Both the position numbers and the translations under genes were made by a program. A stretch of DNA of 20,850 nucleotides from DASRJX01 sp035649235 (GTDB lineage: Bacteria > Acidobacteriota > Polarisedimenticolia > Gp22-AA2): NCBI GenBank assembly GCA_035649235.1, contig DASRJX010000077.1:1-20850 (forward strand), given 5' to 3'. The stretch's first letter is position 1. Each line of letters begins with the position of its first letter. Shown here one piece after another: positions 1 through 7,741 of this stretch. Below the pieces are notes generated by a model. The model ran no database searches, was not told where the DNA came from, and saw only the letters and a program-made list of their open reading frames with translations.

Positions 1-552
1 CGGGATCGCGACGAAGATGCCCAGGGCGGTCGCGACCAGGGCCTCGGCGATGCCGCCCGAGACCGCTGCCATCCCGCCGGACCCCGTCGCCGCGATGCCG
101 CGGAACGCGTTGATGATCCCGACGACCGTGCCGAAGAGGCCGATGAACGGTGCCGTGGAGCCGATCGTGGCCAGGAAGCCGAGCCCCTTCTTCAACTGGA
201 TCAGAGTCTCGGCCCTTGAGTCCCTGAGCGCGCTCGTGACGAGCTCGAGAGAACCCTTAGGATCGCTTCCGGCCTGGCGCACGCCGTCGTACTCGAGAAT
301 GCCCGCCGAGACCACCTGCGCCACGTAGGAAGTCTGGTGCGGCCGCAGGGAGTCGATCAGCTCCTGGACCTCTCCTCCATGGAGGAACTTCTTGAACACG
401 GGCTTGAACAGCTGCGTCTGGCGCGCCGCTGCGCGGAACCGGCGGTGCTTGTCCACGATCAGCCCCACCGAAAAGATGGAGAGCAGGGCGAGGCAGCACA
501 TGACCGCGCCTCCGAATAGGCCGACGTTTCCCAGCAGTTCTGATAGGCTCAT
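1..552 (-). CDS. MotA/TolQ/ExbB-type proton channel protein, 3'-truncated by window edge
   Basis: Inner-membrane stator of the TolQ/ExbB/MotA family, which uses the proton motive force to drive work across the envelope. The visible 184 residues show a first membrane helix at about residues 10-33, a long cytoplasmic region with the charged stretch typical of the family, a second helix at about 124-150 containing GFLATIGSTAPFIGLFGTVV, and the start of a third helix (EALVATALGIFVAIP) where the window ends. The GLFGTVVGI and EAL-AT-LG patterns are diagnostic of the family. The ATG at 552 follows a strong GGAGG ribosome site and overlaps the stop of the upstream gene as ATGA, so the two are translationally coupled. 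A TolR/ExbD partner would be expected just beyond position 1. Which subfamily it belongs to cannot be decided from this fragment. Confidence 0.92.
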   Translation of the reverse strand, partial: MSLSELLGNVGLFGGAVMCCLALLSIFSVGLIVDKHRRFRAAARQTQLFKPVFKKFLHGGEVQELIDSLRPHQTSYVAQVVSAGILEYDGVRQAGSDPKGSLELVTSALRDSRAETLIQLKKGLGFLATIGSTAPFIGLFGTVVGIINAFRGIAATGSGGMAAVSGGIAEALVATALGIFVAIP

Positions 553-995
553 GGCTTCCTCCTGTGCGGCGCAGCGGCGGGCTGCGCCGCGTCACTTCCC
601 GCCGGCGCACCGTCGTGGCGCGTCGTTTGTGACCTCAATTCGTAGTAGCTCAACACCCGCATGAAGACCTCCTTGTCGATGGGTTGCCTCGAGTCGTCGA
701 GCAGCGTCGAGACGCCGAGCGACTTGCCGATCTCCGAGCTCTTCCAGGGAACGATGACCAGAGACTTGGGAGCTTCCTGATTGCCCAGAATGGACATTCC
801 CAGGTTCGAGTCTTCCTGCGCTTTGTCCTGCGACTTCTCCTGGGCCTTGTCCTGCGCTTTGTCTTGCGCCTTGTCCTGAGCCTTGTCCTGCGCCTCGGGC
901 GCGCTGGGGGCGCGCTTCTTCTCGGGCGCGTCCTCCGCCAGCGCCACGACCGTCGCCAGCAGGAGCAGCGGCACGACCAGCACGATCCGGCTCAT
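549..995 (-). CDS. Small secreted protein with QDKA repeats (unknown function)
   Basis: A 148-residue protein of unknown function. It begins with a clear signal peptide (MSRIVLVVPLLLLATVVALA, then EDA), so it should act in the periplasm. A highly charged low-complexity segment of QDKA-type tetrapeptides occupies about residues 34-62. A conserved-looking core follows (about 65-110), with the phrases PKSLVIVPWK and PIDKEVFMRVLSYYE. The tail is rich in Ala and Pro. The ATG at 995 has a near-perfect AAGGAG site in the end of the upstream TPR gene, which it overlaps by four bases; its own stop overlaps the start of the TolQ-like gene. The core resembles small proteins I have seen beside TolQ and TPR genes in myxobacteria and acidobacteria, but I know no defined role. 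It may be a periplasmic linker to the channel. Confidence 0.85.
   Translation of the reverse strand: MSRIVLVVPLLLLATVVALAEDAPEKKRAPSAPEAQDKAQDKAQDKAQDKAQEKSQDKAQEDSNLGMSILGNQEAPKSLVIVPWKSSEIGKSLGVSTLLDDSRQPIDKEVFMRVLSYYELRSQTTRHDGAPAGSDAAQPAAAPHRRKP
811..894. repeat. 12-bp tandem repeat inside the QDKA-rich gene
   Basis: Seven tandem 12-base units of the form TTGTCCTGCGCC (plus strand) run in frame with the minus-strand gene and encode repeats of Gln-Asp-Lys-Ala. Units between 847 and 894 are nearly identical, while those at 811-846 have drifted. Such an array could change copy number by slippage without changing the reading frame. Confidence 0.85.
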
Positions 996-1684
996 GGCTT
1001 CTCCTTCTTGCTCTTGCCCGCGCGGTTGCGGAGGTCGGCGATCCACTTGACCACCTCGGCGTCGCCGGGAGCCAGGTGGTGATACGCCTCGTAGTGCTCC
1101 AGCGCGCACCCGGTGTCCCCGAGATACAGGTCGCACAGGATGGCGAGGTTCCGGTGCGCGTAATGAAAGTCGGGGAACTGCTTCACGGCCGCCTCGTAGC
1201 TGGCCCGCGACTTCGCGAATTGCCCTTTGCGCCGCTGCACCAGGCCGAGCTCGTTGAGGGCGACGGGGTGTTGCGGATTCAGCTCCAGCGCCTTGAGCAG
1301 GCTCGCCTCGGCATGGTCCAGGTCGCCGGTGCGCGCGTAGGCGATGCCGAGATCGATGTGGGCCGCCGTCGCTTCCGGCGCCTGCTCGGTCACCTTGACG
1401 AGCATCTGGATGGCCGGCTCGTAACGCTCCTTCTCCAGCAGGCGCATCGCCGACTCGTACTCGGAGCGCGCCCCCCCCGGGACGAGCGCGGGCTGCGTGA
1501 TCGTGAAGCCGCCGGCGTCCCGTGCGACCGTCGCCTCCTGCACGCCGGAGCGCACCTCGACCGGCTCGGTCACCGCCGGCTTGCTGGGCTGCGAGGCGCA
1601 GCCGAGGACGAAGGCCTGCGCGACCAGCACCGGGATGGCGAGACGAGGCAGCCGCGCCCGTCTCATGCAGCGGGCCTCAATCAT
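992..1684 (-). CDS. TPR-repeat lipoprotein, short
   Basis: A predicted 230-residue lipoprotein. The N-terminus has a basic, hydrophobic signal ending in the lipobox VLGC, with the lipidated Cys at residue 29, followed by a Ser/Pro/Val-rich linker. From about residue 75 to 215 there are roughly four tetratricopeptide repeats, for example AAHIDLGIAYARTGDLDHAE and VALNELGLVQRRKGQFAKSR, so it should be a protein-protein scaffold anchored to a membrane facing the periplasm. I chose the ATG at 1684 because GGAAGGG lies a few bases upstream; an ATG at 1666 would also leave a complete lipobox. The start overlaps the end of the large TPR gene by eight bases. It resembles in size and position the TPR proteins of myxobacterial gliding loci, but the link is by analogy only. 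Confidence 0.88.
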   Translation of the reverse strand: MIEARCMRRARLPRLAIPVLVAQAFVLGCASQPSKPAVTEPVEVRSGVQEATVARDAGGFTITQPALVPGGARSEYESAMRLLEKERYEPAIQMLVKVTEQAPEATAAHIDLGIAYARTGDLDHAEASLLKALELNPQHPVALNELGLVQRRKGQFAKSRASYEAAVKQFPDFHYAHRNLAILCDLYLGDTGCALEHYEAYHHLAPGDAEVVKWIADLRNRAGKSKKEKP

Positions 1685-4600
1685 GCCTGACCCTTCCGCC
1701 ATCCTTGGGCGCCGGAGCCGGCGGCGGCGGGGCCTTCGGCGCCTGCCCGTCGGGAGGCGTCGCGCCCTGCTCGCCGGGAGGATTCGTGCCCTGCCCGTCG
1801 GGAGGCGTGGCGCCCGCGCCGTCCGCCGCCGGGGGCGGGACCAGCGACGCGGGCGACCGGTACGCGTAACCGTCCATCGAAGTGAGGAAGCCGCTGCTCA
1901 TCTCCTTCTTCGCGTAGCGCCCCGGCATCAGCTCGGCGAGCCTGGCGAGGCTCTTCTCGGTCCAGGCGTTGAAGACGCCGGCCCGCACCAGCTCCAGGTT
2001 CTTCTCGTGGACGCCGATGGCCTTCTCCTCGAACGGGAAGGCTTCCTCGTCGAGGACCCGCTCGTACTCCTGCAGGTCCGCGGGCTGCAGATCCGCGGGG
2101 CGCTCCGACTCCGTCAGCGAGCGGCTGAAATCGAAGTAGGTCTCGGCCATGTAATACGTGGCGGCCGCCGTCACCTCGCCGATCTCGTAGGTGACCAGGC
2201 CATCCATGGCGTCGATCGTGACGTCCATGCGCTTTTTCTTTTCCTCCAGGCTGGCTTCGAACGGCTGCCGCAGCTTCACGGCCAGGAATTCCCGGTAGAC
2301 CTGCTCCGCCAGGACCAGCGCCGAGCGCCCGGCGAGCGTCCGCGTCCGCGCGGTCCTCTCCGGCCCGGCCTGCGCGTCGATGCGCACGATCTCCGAGAGC
2401 TCCTGCCGGTAGAGCGAGTCGTTGTTTGCCGCCTTGTGGATCTCGGCGATCTTGAAGCGGGTGTCGAGGGCCGTCTCGACCGGCTTGGGGAACTCGTCGA
2501 CGTAGCGCCGGTACACATCCAGGGCGCGGTCCCGGGCGCTGGACTGGCCGTAGAGATCGCCCGCCAGCAGCAGCGCCTCGCTGCGCAGCGCCGGCTCCTT
2601 GGACTCGGACGCGACGCGCTCGTATTCGCCGGCGGCGCGCGACAGCTGGCCGCTCTGCTGGTAGGCGTGGGCGATCTGCTTGCTGGCCTCGAGATGCAGC
2701 TTGTGATCGGGGTAGGCCTTGCGGAACCCTTCGAGGACTTCCGCCGCCGCCGTCCAGTCCTCGAGGCGGATCAGCGCGGCGCCCGCGTCGTACTCCGCCG
2801 CCGGCCGTATGGTGGAGGTCGGCGCCGCCGTGCGAATCCTCAGAAAGTGATCGGCCGCCGCGCGATAGTCCTGCGCGGCGTTCGCCTGCTCGCCCTGCTT
2901 GTAGATCGAGGCGGCGAGGTTGTCGACGAGCCCGGCGCGCGACTTGTCGTCCTGCGGCGTGACCGCCAGCACCTGGTTGTAGGCCTGTTCCGCCCGCGGG
3001 TACTCGGCGAGCTCGAACGAGCCGTGGGCGACGACGAGCCACGCGGTGCTCCGGATGGCCACCTCGGCGCCCGCATAGGCATCGATGACGCGTTGGGCGG
3101 TCGCGACGGCCGCGGGGAAGTCCTTCATCTCGTACAGGTCGTCCGCCGCCGCTCCCAGGACCGCCGCGGCGTGCTCGTGCCCCGGGAACGTGTCTGCGAA
3201 CTTGAGCGAGGTGGCGACCGTATCGCGCCTGACCGCGTCCCGCACGTCCTCGCCCGCGTCCTTCAGTTGAGAGCGGTAGGCGAAGACCGCGGCGTATCCC
3301 GCGGCGGCTGCCTGGGGGTGCTGCGGGTATTCGTAGGCCGTGCGCTCGTACTGCTTCGCCGCCTCGCCGAAGTCCTTGTTCTCCAGGAGCAGGTCCGCGA
3401 GCCGGTAATTGATCGACGGCGCTTCGGCGTCGGTCGGGAAGGACTCGAGGTAGTCGCCGTACCACCGGCGGGCTTCGCGATAGTTCTCGGCCTTCTCCGC
3501 CGCTGCCTCCTGGCTCTGGTACTGGGCGTGATAATGCGTGGCGAGATCCTTCAGGTTCGTCTTGAGATACGCCAGGACCTCGGGTAGCTCTTCGGTCTTG
3601 TTGTGTTTCCAGTAGTCGGCCTTCAGCCCGTAACTGGACGCGAAGTCCCGCTTCGACTCCAGGACGAGCTTGGGGAATCCGCCCTGGGTGAACGTCTCCA
3701 CGACGCGCATGCTGAAGCGCGGCGCGGCGCGGTGGAACGGATAGAGCGCCACGAAGGCCTTGAAGGTCTTCGCCGCGTCGTCGTAGCGCAGCTTCTCCAG
3801 GTAGTGCTCGCCGAGATTGCTGTAGACCCGGTCCTCGTAGGGGCGATTCCCGAAACCGGAGAAGTACTGCGCGATGGCGTCCGGCCCGCCGAGGTTGCTG
3901 AAGCTCAGGCTGATGACACGGAAGGTATCGGCGACCCGACGGTCGTCCTCCTCCTCGTGTTGCTCATCGAAGTCGTAGCCGATCGAGATCTTGTAGTCGA
4001 GCAGCGACGTGTACTTCTGCAGGGCCTCCTCGTAGAGATCCTGCTTGTAGAACGTCCATCCGAGCTTGTAGAGCGCGAGCTCGTAGAACGAGGAGGCGGC
4101 GCCCAGGCTGATGATGGCCGAATAGGCGTTCTCGGCATCGCGGAATTTCCTGCGCGTGAAGTAGTACTCGCCCCGCCTGAACTGCACTTCGTCGCTGTGC
4201 TCGGAATGCGGGTTCGCCTGGATCAGGCGCTCCATGATCTCCATGGCCTCTTCGGTGCGGCCCAGCTCGTCGTAGGCCCGCGCCATCTGATAGAGGACCT
4301 GATCGTTGTGCTCGTAACCCGGGTACTCGGTCAGCAGCTTCTTGTAGAGGGCGATCGCCTCGAGAGGGCCCTTGGCATCCGCCTCGTCCCCCACAGCGCC
4401 CGGCGGCAGCCCGCCGGCGTCATCGGCCGGCAGGATCCCGCTCTCCGCCGTCGTGCGCCTCTCGAAATCCTGATCGGATTCCCGCCGTCCGGCGCCCATG
4501 CCCTCGGCCGCCGGGGACTTCCCGGCCGGCCCGCCCGCGGGTTTCTCGGCGCGCAGCGGGGCGGACATCTGCCGCGATTTGCCGTCGCCCGCCTGAAGGC

Positions 4601-4850
4601 CGAACTGCTTCTCGATCTGCAGGTCGGCGAGGCGCCGCATCGCCTCCGGAGTCATCGCCGTCTGCGGTGCCTCCGCGAGGAAGCGCCGGTAGGCCTGCAT
4701 GGCCTGATCGAGGCCCTGCTCGATCTTCGCCTCCTGCAGGTCCGGGTCCACGCGGCGCAGCTCCGCCAGCGTCCCCTGCGACGCCCTGTGCGCGGCGCAG
4801 CCGATGACGAGAGCCGGCGCGAGCGCCATCGGAAGGGTGAGGCGACGCAT
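1677..4850 (-). CDS. Large TPR-repeat lipoprotein (1057 aa)
   Basis: A very large predicted lipoprotein: a signal with lipobox VIGC (Cys18), then over 900 residues of helical tandem repeats of the TPR/Sel1-like type. Clear units include YEHNDQVLYQMARAYDELGR, PHSEHSDEVQFRRGEYYFTR and EAPSINYRLADLLLENKDFG. A conserved-looking non-TPR stretch near residues 390-480 includes PRFSMRVVETF and GGFPKLVLESKRDFASSYGL. About residues 95-155 are low complexity. The last 60 residues are Pro/Gly-rich, with three copies of an octapeptide like GATPPDGQ. The ATG at 4850 overlaps the upstream stop as TGATG, and the open frame continuing upstream of it is only shadow. The protein is probably a periplasmic scaffold linking the TolQ-like motor to outer-membrane or wall components. 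It resembles the large TPR proteins beside TolQ/TolR genes in gliding or Ton-like loci; substrate unknown. Confidence 0.9.
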   Translation of the reverse strand: MRRLTLPMALAPALVIGCAAHRASQGTLAELRRVDPDLQEAKIEQGLDQAMQAYRRFLAEAPQTAMTPEAMRRLADLQIEKQFGLQAGDGKSRQMSAPLRAEKPAGGPAGKSPAAEGMGAGRRESDQDFERRTTAESGILPADDAGGLPPGAVGDEADAKGPLEAIALYKKLLTEYPGYEHNDQVLYQMARAYDELGRTEEAMEIMERLIQANPHSEHSDEVQFRRGEYYFTRRKFRDAENAYSAIISLGAASSFYELALYKLGWTFYKQDLYEEALQKYTSLLDYKISIGYDFDEQHEEEDDRRVADTFRVISLSFSNLGGPDAIAQYFSGFGNRPYEDRVYSNLGEHYLEKLRYDDAAKTFKAFVALYPFHRAAPRFSMRVVETFTQGGFPKLVLESKRDFASSYGLKADYWKHNKTEELPEVLAYLKTNLKDLATHYHAQYQSQEAAAEKAENYREARRWYGDYLESFPTDAEAPSINYRLADLLLENKDFGEAAKQYERTAYEYPQHPQAAAAGYAAVFAYRSQLKDAGEDVRDAVRRDTVATSLKFADTFPGHEHAAAVLGAAADDLYEMKDFPAAVATAQRVIDAYAGAEVAIRSTAWLVVAHGSFELAEYPRAEQAYNQVLAVTPQDDKSRAGLVDNLAASIYKQGEQANAAQDYRAAADHFLRIRTAAPTSTIRPAAEYDAGAALIRLEDWTAAAEVLEGFRKAYPDHKLHLEASKQIAHAYQQSGQLSRAAGEYERVASESKEPALRSEALLLAGDLYGQSSARDRALDVYRRYVDEFPKPVETALDTRFKIAEIHKAANNDSLYRQELSEIVRIDAQAGPERTARTRTLAGRSALVLAEQVYREFLAVKLRQPFEASLEEKKKRMDVTIDAMDGLVTYEIGEVTAAATYYMAETYFDFSRSLTESERPADLQPADLQEYERVLDEEAFPFEEKAIGVHEKNLELVRAGVFNAWTEKSLARLAELMPGRYAKKEMSSGFLTSMDGYAYRSPASLVPPPAADGAGATPPDGQGTNPPGEQGATPPDGQAPKAPPPPAPAPKDGGRVRHD
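1743..1814. repeat. 24-bp tandem repeat in the 3' end of the large TPR gene
   Basis: Three 24-base units (1743-1766, 1767-1790, 1791-1814), the first and third nearly identical, encode the octapeptides GATPPDGQ, GTNPPGEQ and GATPPDGQ in the Pro-rich tail of the lipoprotein. The period is a multiple of three, so expansion or contraction keeps the frame. Confidence 0.8.
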
Positions 4851-6733
4851 CAGTGCCCCTCCGGGCTCGACTGGGCGCGAGCGGCCCGGTCGTAGCTGTC
4901 GGCGATGGCGTAGCGCGCCTCGGTCTGCTGGGCCACCAGGCGGTCCCGGCGGACCCTCAGCTGGTCCAGGGCGACGGTCTCGATCATCTCTCCCTGCCGC
5001 CCCATCAGGTCGGCGACACGCTGCAGGGCGTCCCCGGCGCTCCCGCGGAGCCGCTCGATCTGAGCGTCGTAGCCGGCGTAGCTGTGCGTCGCCGCCTGCC
5101 GCGTCCGGACGAAGGCGTCGTACTGCCGGGTCAGAGCGTCGACCTGCACGTTCAGTTCCTTGAGATGCTCGTAGGCCGCCGTCAGGCGCTCGGGGTACTC
5201 GGTTTCCAGCCGCCACGCGAGGACGCCGCGCAGGCGGGCCGCACGTTCCTGGAGCGCGAGCGATCCGGTCCCCTTCGAGCCGCCGAGCTGCTTTTCGATG
5301 AGCGCGATGCGCTCGCCCGCAATCCGCTCGTCCGCTGTCGCCAGAGAATCAGGTCGCGGCGCGGTCAGCATCGCCTGCAGGCGGTCGCCGAGGTGCTTGC
5401 GCTGCTCGAGCCGCAGGCGGATCCGCGAATCCAGCTCCCGGAACTGCGCGTCGACCCCCGGCAGCAACGGCTCGTAGTTCTGCCGGCGCAGCCGGATGAT
5501 GTCCTGGAAGGCATCGAGGCTGGTCTTCCAGGCCGTGAGCCTCGCCTGAAGGTCCTCGAGATCGAGGTAGTTGTGCAGCGCGGTCTGGAAGTCGTGAGAG
5601 GCCATCAGCTCCATCAGGTAGTAGGTCTCAGGCGCGCCGGGCAGGCTGCGCAGGCGGATGACCCAGTTCTCGTCCTGGCGGCTCTCCTCGCGGACCAGCG
5701 CCTTGAGAAAACGTCCTCCCAGGATGCTGGCGATCGAAGCGTCCAGGCTCTCGAGCTGGTGGCTGAACGACTCGAGCGCCCGCCCGTACAGGAGCGCGGC
5801 GCGGCCGTGCAGGTTCAGGCTGGCGTAGGCCTGCGGCAAGGCCAGCATGGCTTCCTGGACCGCGGCATCCGTCGGCTCGCGATCCGTGAGGATGCTCCAC
5901 GGAACGAGCGCCCGGTCGTACTGCTTGGCCGTGGCCTCGGCCCAGCCTGCCCGCAGCAGAGCCTGGTTCGAGAACGGCCCCTCGAGCCGGACGCGGTCCA
6001 GCGAGTGTTTGGCCCGCTCGAAGTCGGCCGCCTCGAACAGCATGCTGCCGAGCACCAGGTTGGACTTGTCGCGGATCGCCTGACCCGCGTCATCGGCCGC
6101 AGGGAGCTGTCCGGCCTTGTCCAGCTGCTCGACCGACTCCCGGGCCCGACCGTCCTGGAACAGCGCGATGCCGAGGTTGTAGGCGGTGAACCCGGCCAGG
6201 CTCGGATCGCTTCGAACGTGCTCGAGCACATCGACGGCCTCTTTCGGATGGCCCATCGCCATGTCGATGTTCGCCCGCAGGAACTCGATGTCGTCCCTGA
6301 TCCCCTCGGGCACCACACCCTGGATGCGCTCCAGCGCGTGCAGCGCATCGTCGAGCTGATCCTTCTGGAAGTGGATGCGGGCGAGCCTGAAAGCGGCCTC
6401 GTTGCGTACGGCTTCATCGACGGCGCCCTCGAGCACCGCCTTGATGGCGCGCCCTGCGCGGTGATGCATCCGGTAGTTCAGCTCGAAGTCCCCGACATCG
6501 AATTCGGCGTCGTTGATGTGATAGTGAAGCGTGTCGAGCCTGGGCTCATCCAGGCCTCGGTACTGGCCCAGCTCGGTGTCGAGGCGCTGGAGAGCATCGA
6601 AGTACTGACCCTGGAAGGCGTGATAGAGCGCCTCGCCGAAATAGAGATCCCGCAAGTCGGCACCCACGGCAGGACGGGCGGCAAGCCCGAGGGCCAGGCC
6701 GAGTCCGATGAGCCGCTGGCGCGCTCGCGTCAT
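4850..6733 (-). CDS. Periplasmic TPR and coiled-coil protein (627 aa)
   Basis: A 627-residue exported protein. The N-terminus has a signal peptide (about residues 1-24, likely cleavage after AVG). Residues 25-330 carry degenerate tetratricopeptide repeats, such as YFGEALYHAFQGQYFDALQR, RNEAAFRLARIHFQKDQLDD and AYNLGIALFQDGRARESVEQ. The C-terminal half (about 350-620) is charged and heptad-like, with long runs of Glu, Arg, Gln and Leu, and probably forms a coiled coil. It has no lipobox, unlike the next two genes. The ATG at 6733 lies three bases after the upstream stop, and its own stop overlaps the start of the large lipoprotein gene. I infer that it is a periplasmic scaffold subunit of the same complex. 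No enzyme motif is visible. Confidence 0.88.
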   Translation of the reverse strand: MTRARQRLIGLGLALGLAARPAVGADLRDLYFGEALYHAFQGQYFDALQRLDTELGQYRGLDEPRLDTLHYHINDAEFDVGDFELNYRMHHRAGRAIKAVLEGAVDEAVRNEAAFRLARIHFQKDQLDDALHALERIQGVVPEGIRDDIEFLRANIDMAMGHPKEAVDVLEHVRSDPSLAGFTAYNLGIALFQDGRARESVEQLDKAGQLPAADDAGQAIRDKSNLVLGSMLFEAADFERAKHSLDRVRLEGPFSNQALLRAGWAEATAKQYDRALVPWSILTDREPTDAAVQEAMLALPQAYASLNLHGRAALLYGRALESFSHQLESLDASIASILGGRFLKALVREESRQDENWVIRLRSLPGAPETYYLMELMASHDFQTALHNYLDLEDLQARLTAWKTSLDAFQDIIRLRRQNYEPLLPGVDAQFRELDSRIRLRLEQRKHLGDRLQAMLTAPRPDSLATADERIAGERIALIEKQLGGSKGTGSLALQERAARLRGVLAWRLETEYPERLTAAYEHLKELNVQVDALTRQYDAFVRTRQAATHSYAGYDAQIERLRGSAGDALQRVADLMGRQGEMIETVALDQLRVRRDRLVAQQTEARYAIADSYDRAARAQSSPEGH

Positions 6734-6736
6734 CGA

Positions 6737-7408
6737 CTACCATTCCCCGACGGTGATCGGAGCGCTGGCATTCGGGCCGGCCAGCGTCAGGCCCACCAAT
6801 TTGGGCTTCACGTCCTTGCGGAAGGCAAAGTGCTCCGTCGTGCTGAAGTCCGCGCCGCCCTCGCGCTTGCCTTCGACGAGCACCTCGAGCTGATGGTCCC
6901 CCGACGCCACGTTGCCGACGTAGATCCGTTGCACGCCGCCCTTGCGCAGGGCCTCCAGTTCCTTGAAGCTGTAGATGTAGTGCGCAACGAGCTGGCCGTC
7001 GATCTGGAGCCGCACGGCATCGAGGCGCATCGGGTCGCCCTTGGCCAATGAGACGAAGACCGCGACCTGTGTCCCCGACGGGTACAGCAGTTTTTCCTCC
7101 AGCCGGCTCAGCTCCGCCGCAATGCTGAGGACGTCCGACTTGACCTCCTGGATCTGTTCGTCGAGGCCCTTCATCTGCTGCTGGCTGCTTGGCTTCGCCT
7201 GCGGCTGGTTGTTCTGCTTCGCCTGCGGCTCGTTTTTCTGCTTCGCCTGCGGCTGGTTCTTCTGCTTCGCCCGCTGTTGGTCGTCTTGTTTCGCCCAGCC
7301 GTGGACACTGCCGAGGCAGAGCAGGAAGGCGACGACGAAGGCGCGCGCTATACGCGGAGTCCCTTCGCTACGCGCGCATGCATTCGTGATTGGATTGCGT
7401 CGGCCCAT
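6737..7408 (-). CDS. Secreted protein with AKQ-type repeats, coiled coil and beta domain (unknown function)
   Basis: A 223-residue protein of unknown function that heads the minus-strand operon. The ATG at 7408 is preceded by GAGGAG at ideal spacing, so I use it although the frame is open further upstream. A basic N-terminus and hydrophobic stretch (about residues 19-39, AFVVAFLLCLGSVHGWA) form a signal peptide or membrane anchor. Next come Gln/Lys/Ala repeats of the type AKQKNQPQ (about 45-72), a short coiled coil (MKGLDEQIQEVKSDVLSIAA) and a C-terminal beta-rich domain of about 120 residues with the phrases VQRIYVGNVASGDHQLEVLV and TTEHFAFRKDVKPKLVGLTL. The coupling of repeats, coiled coil and a GDH-L-V beta domain resembles proteins next to TPR/TolQ genes in delta-proteobacteria-like genomes, often misnamed dihydrolipoamide acetyltransferase because of the Lys/Ala repeats. 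No such enzyme domain is present. Confidence 0.82.
   Translation of the reverse strand: MGRRNPITNACARSEGTPRIARAFVVAFLLCLGSVHGWAKQDDQQRAKQKNQPQAKQKNEPQAKQNNQPQAKPSSQQQMKGLDEQIQEVKSDVLSIAAELSRLEEKLLYPSGTQVAVFVSLAKGDPMRLDAVRLQIDGQLVAHYIYSFKELEALRKGGVQRIYVGNVASGDHQLEVLVEGKREGGADFSTTEHFAFRKDVKPKLVGLTLAGPNASAPITVGEW
7193..7288. repeat. 24-bp tandem repeat in the first operon gene
   Basis: Three good 24-base units (7193-7216, 7217-7240, 7241-7264), each beginning CTTCGCCTGCGGCT on the plus strand, plus a degenerate fourth to 7288. On the minus strand they encode octapeptides such as AKQKNQPQ, AKQKNEPQ and AKQNNQPQ right after the signal peptide. Confidence 0.82.
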
Positions 7409-7508
7409 GGCGCTCCTCATTTGTGGATTCGTCGCCGGGTCGCCTCCCAATGCGCCCCATGACGGACCCTCCGTCGGCCCGAAACGTAAGTCCCAAGCCA
7501 ATTCTCCG

Positions 7509-7523
7509 GCAAGCCAATCACCA
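7509..7523 (-). promoter_or_regulatory. Candidate sigma-54 promoter for the TPR/TolQ operon
   Basis: Read on the minus strand the sequence is TGGTGATTGGCTTGC. It has the invariant GG and GC of sigma-54 promoters separated by 10 bases, with a perfect TTGC -12 half, while the -24 half matches only in TGG. It points toward the operon start at 7408 and would leave a leader of about 90 bases. It overlaps the second CAAGCCAAT direct repeat. The match could be chance in a single 300-base region. Confidence 0.33.
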
Positions 7524-7705
7524 AATTGTCGCGGGCGTTTCACGGAACCGGGTATCGGCGACCAGAAGGTGAACGGCTGGGTCAGATGGGAGCTGTCAGT
7601 ACGTTGACGACCCGCCGCGCTCTGGGAGACAGGTCAGCGACAGGAAGGTTTCCCCGGAGCGAAAGGCAGAGGACCTGCAGGCTGGTTCCGGGCCGTCGGA
7701 CCTCC

Positions 7706-7718
7706 ACTATACTTTCCG
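7706..7718 (+). promoter_or_regulatory. Putative -10 region of the serine protease gene (ACTATACTTTCCG)
   Basis: TATACT at 7708-7713 matches the bacterial -10 consensus at five of six positions and lies 28 bases before the protease ATG at 7742. The same 13-mer recurs at 10866-10878 ahead of the acyl carrier protein gene. No good -35 box is seen at the usual spacing. Confidence 0.45.
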
Positions 7719-7741
7719 CGCCCGATGGAGATCGCACGCCC

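Larger units (their letters stand above)
7409..7741. other. Divergent intergenic control region
   Basis: These 333 bases separate the minus-strand TPR/TolQ operon from the plus-strand protease. Open frames cross it on both strands, but none has a credible start or protein-like composition. It contains a direct 9-mer repeat CAAGCCAAT (7494-7502 and 7510-7518), a sigma-54-like element on the minus strand (7509-7523), and a TATACT -10-like box just ahead of the protease (7708-7713). I see no RNA gene or riboswitch in it. Confidence 0.6.

Noticed and set aside
1497..3587. A 696-residue open frame on the plus strand
   Set aside because: It is antisense to the large TPR lipoprotein and is full of Arg/Gly/Leu repeats; no motif is visible.
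4851..5216. Upstream extension of the large TPR lipoprotein frame
   Set aside because: It overlaps the end of the preceding TPR gene in another frame; the lipobox signal peptide begins at the ATG at 4850.
4853..7051. A 732-residue open frame on the plus strand across the TPR genes
   Set aside because: It is antisense to two well-supported TPR/coiled-coil genes, has Arg/Val/Leu/Gln-rich shadow composition typical of GC-rich opposite frames, and has no domain or ribosome site.
6737..7408. Calling the Lys/Ala/Gln repeat protein a dihydrolipoamide acetyltransferase
   Set aside because: Only the low-complexity repeats resemble that enzyme's linkers; there is no lipoyl or catalytic domain.
7604..7609. 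TTGACG as a -35 box for the protease gene
   Set aside because: No acceptable -10 hexamer lies 16-18 bases downstream, and the TATACT box is about 100 bases away.
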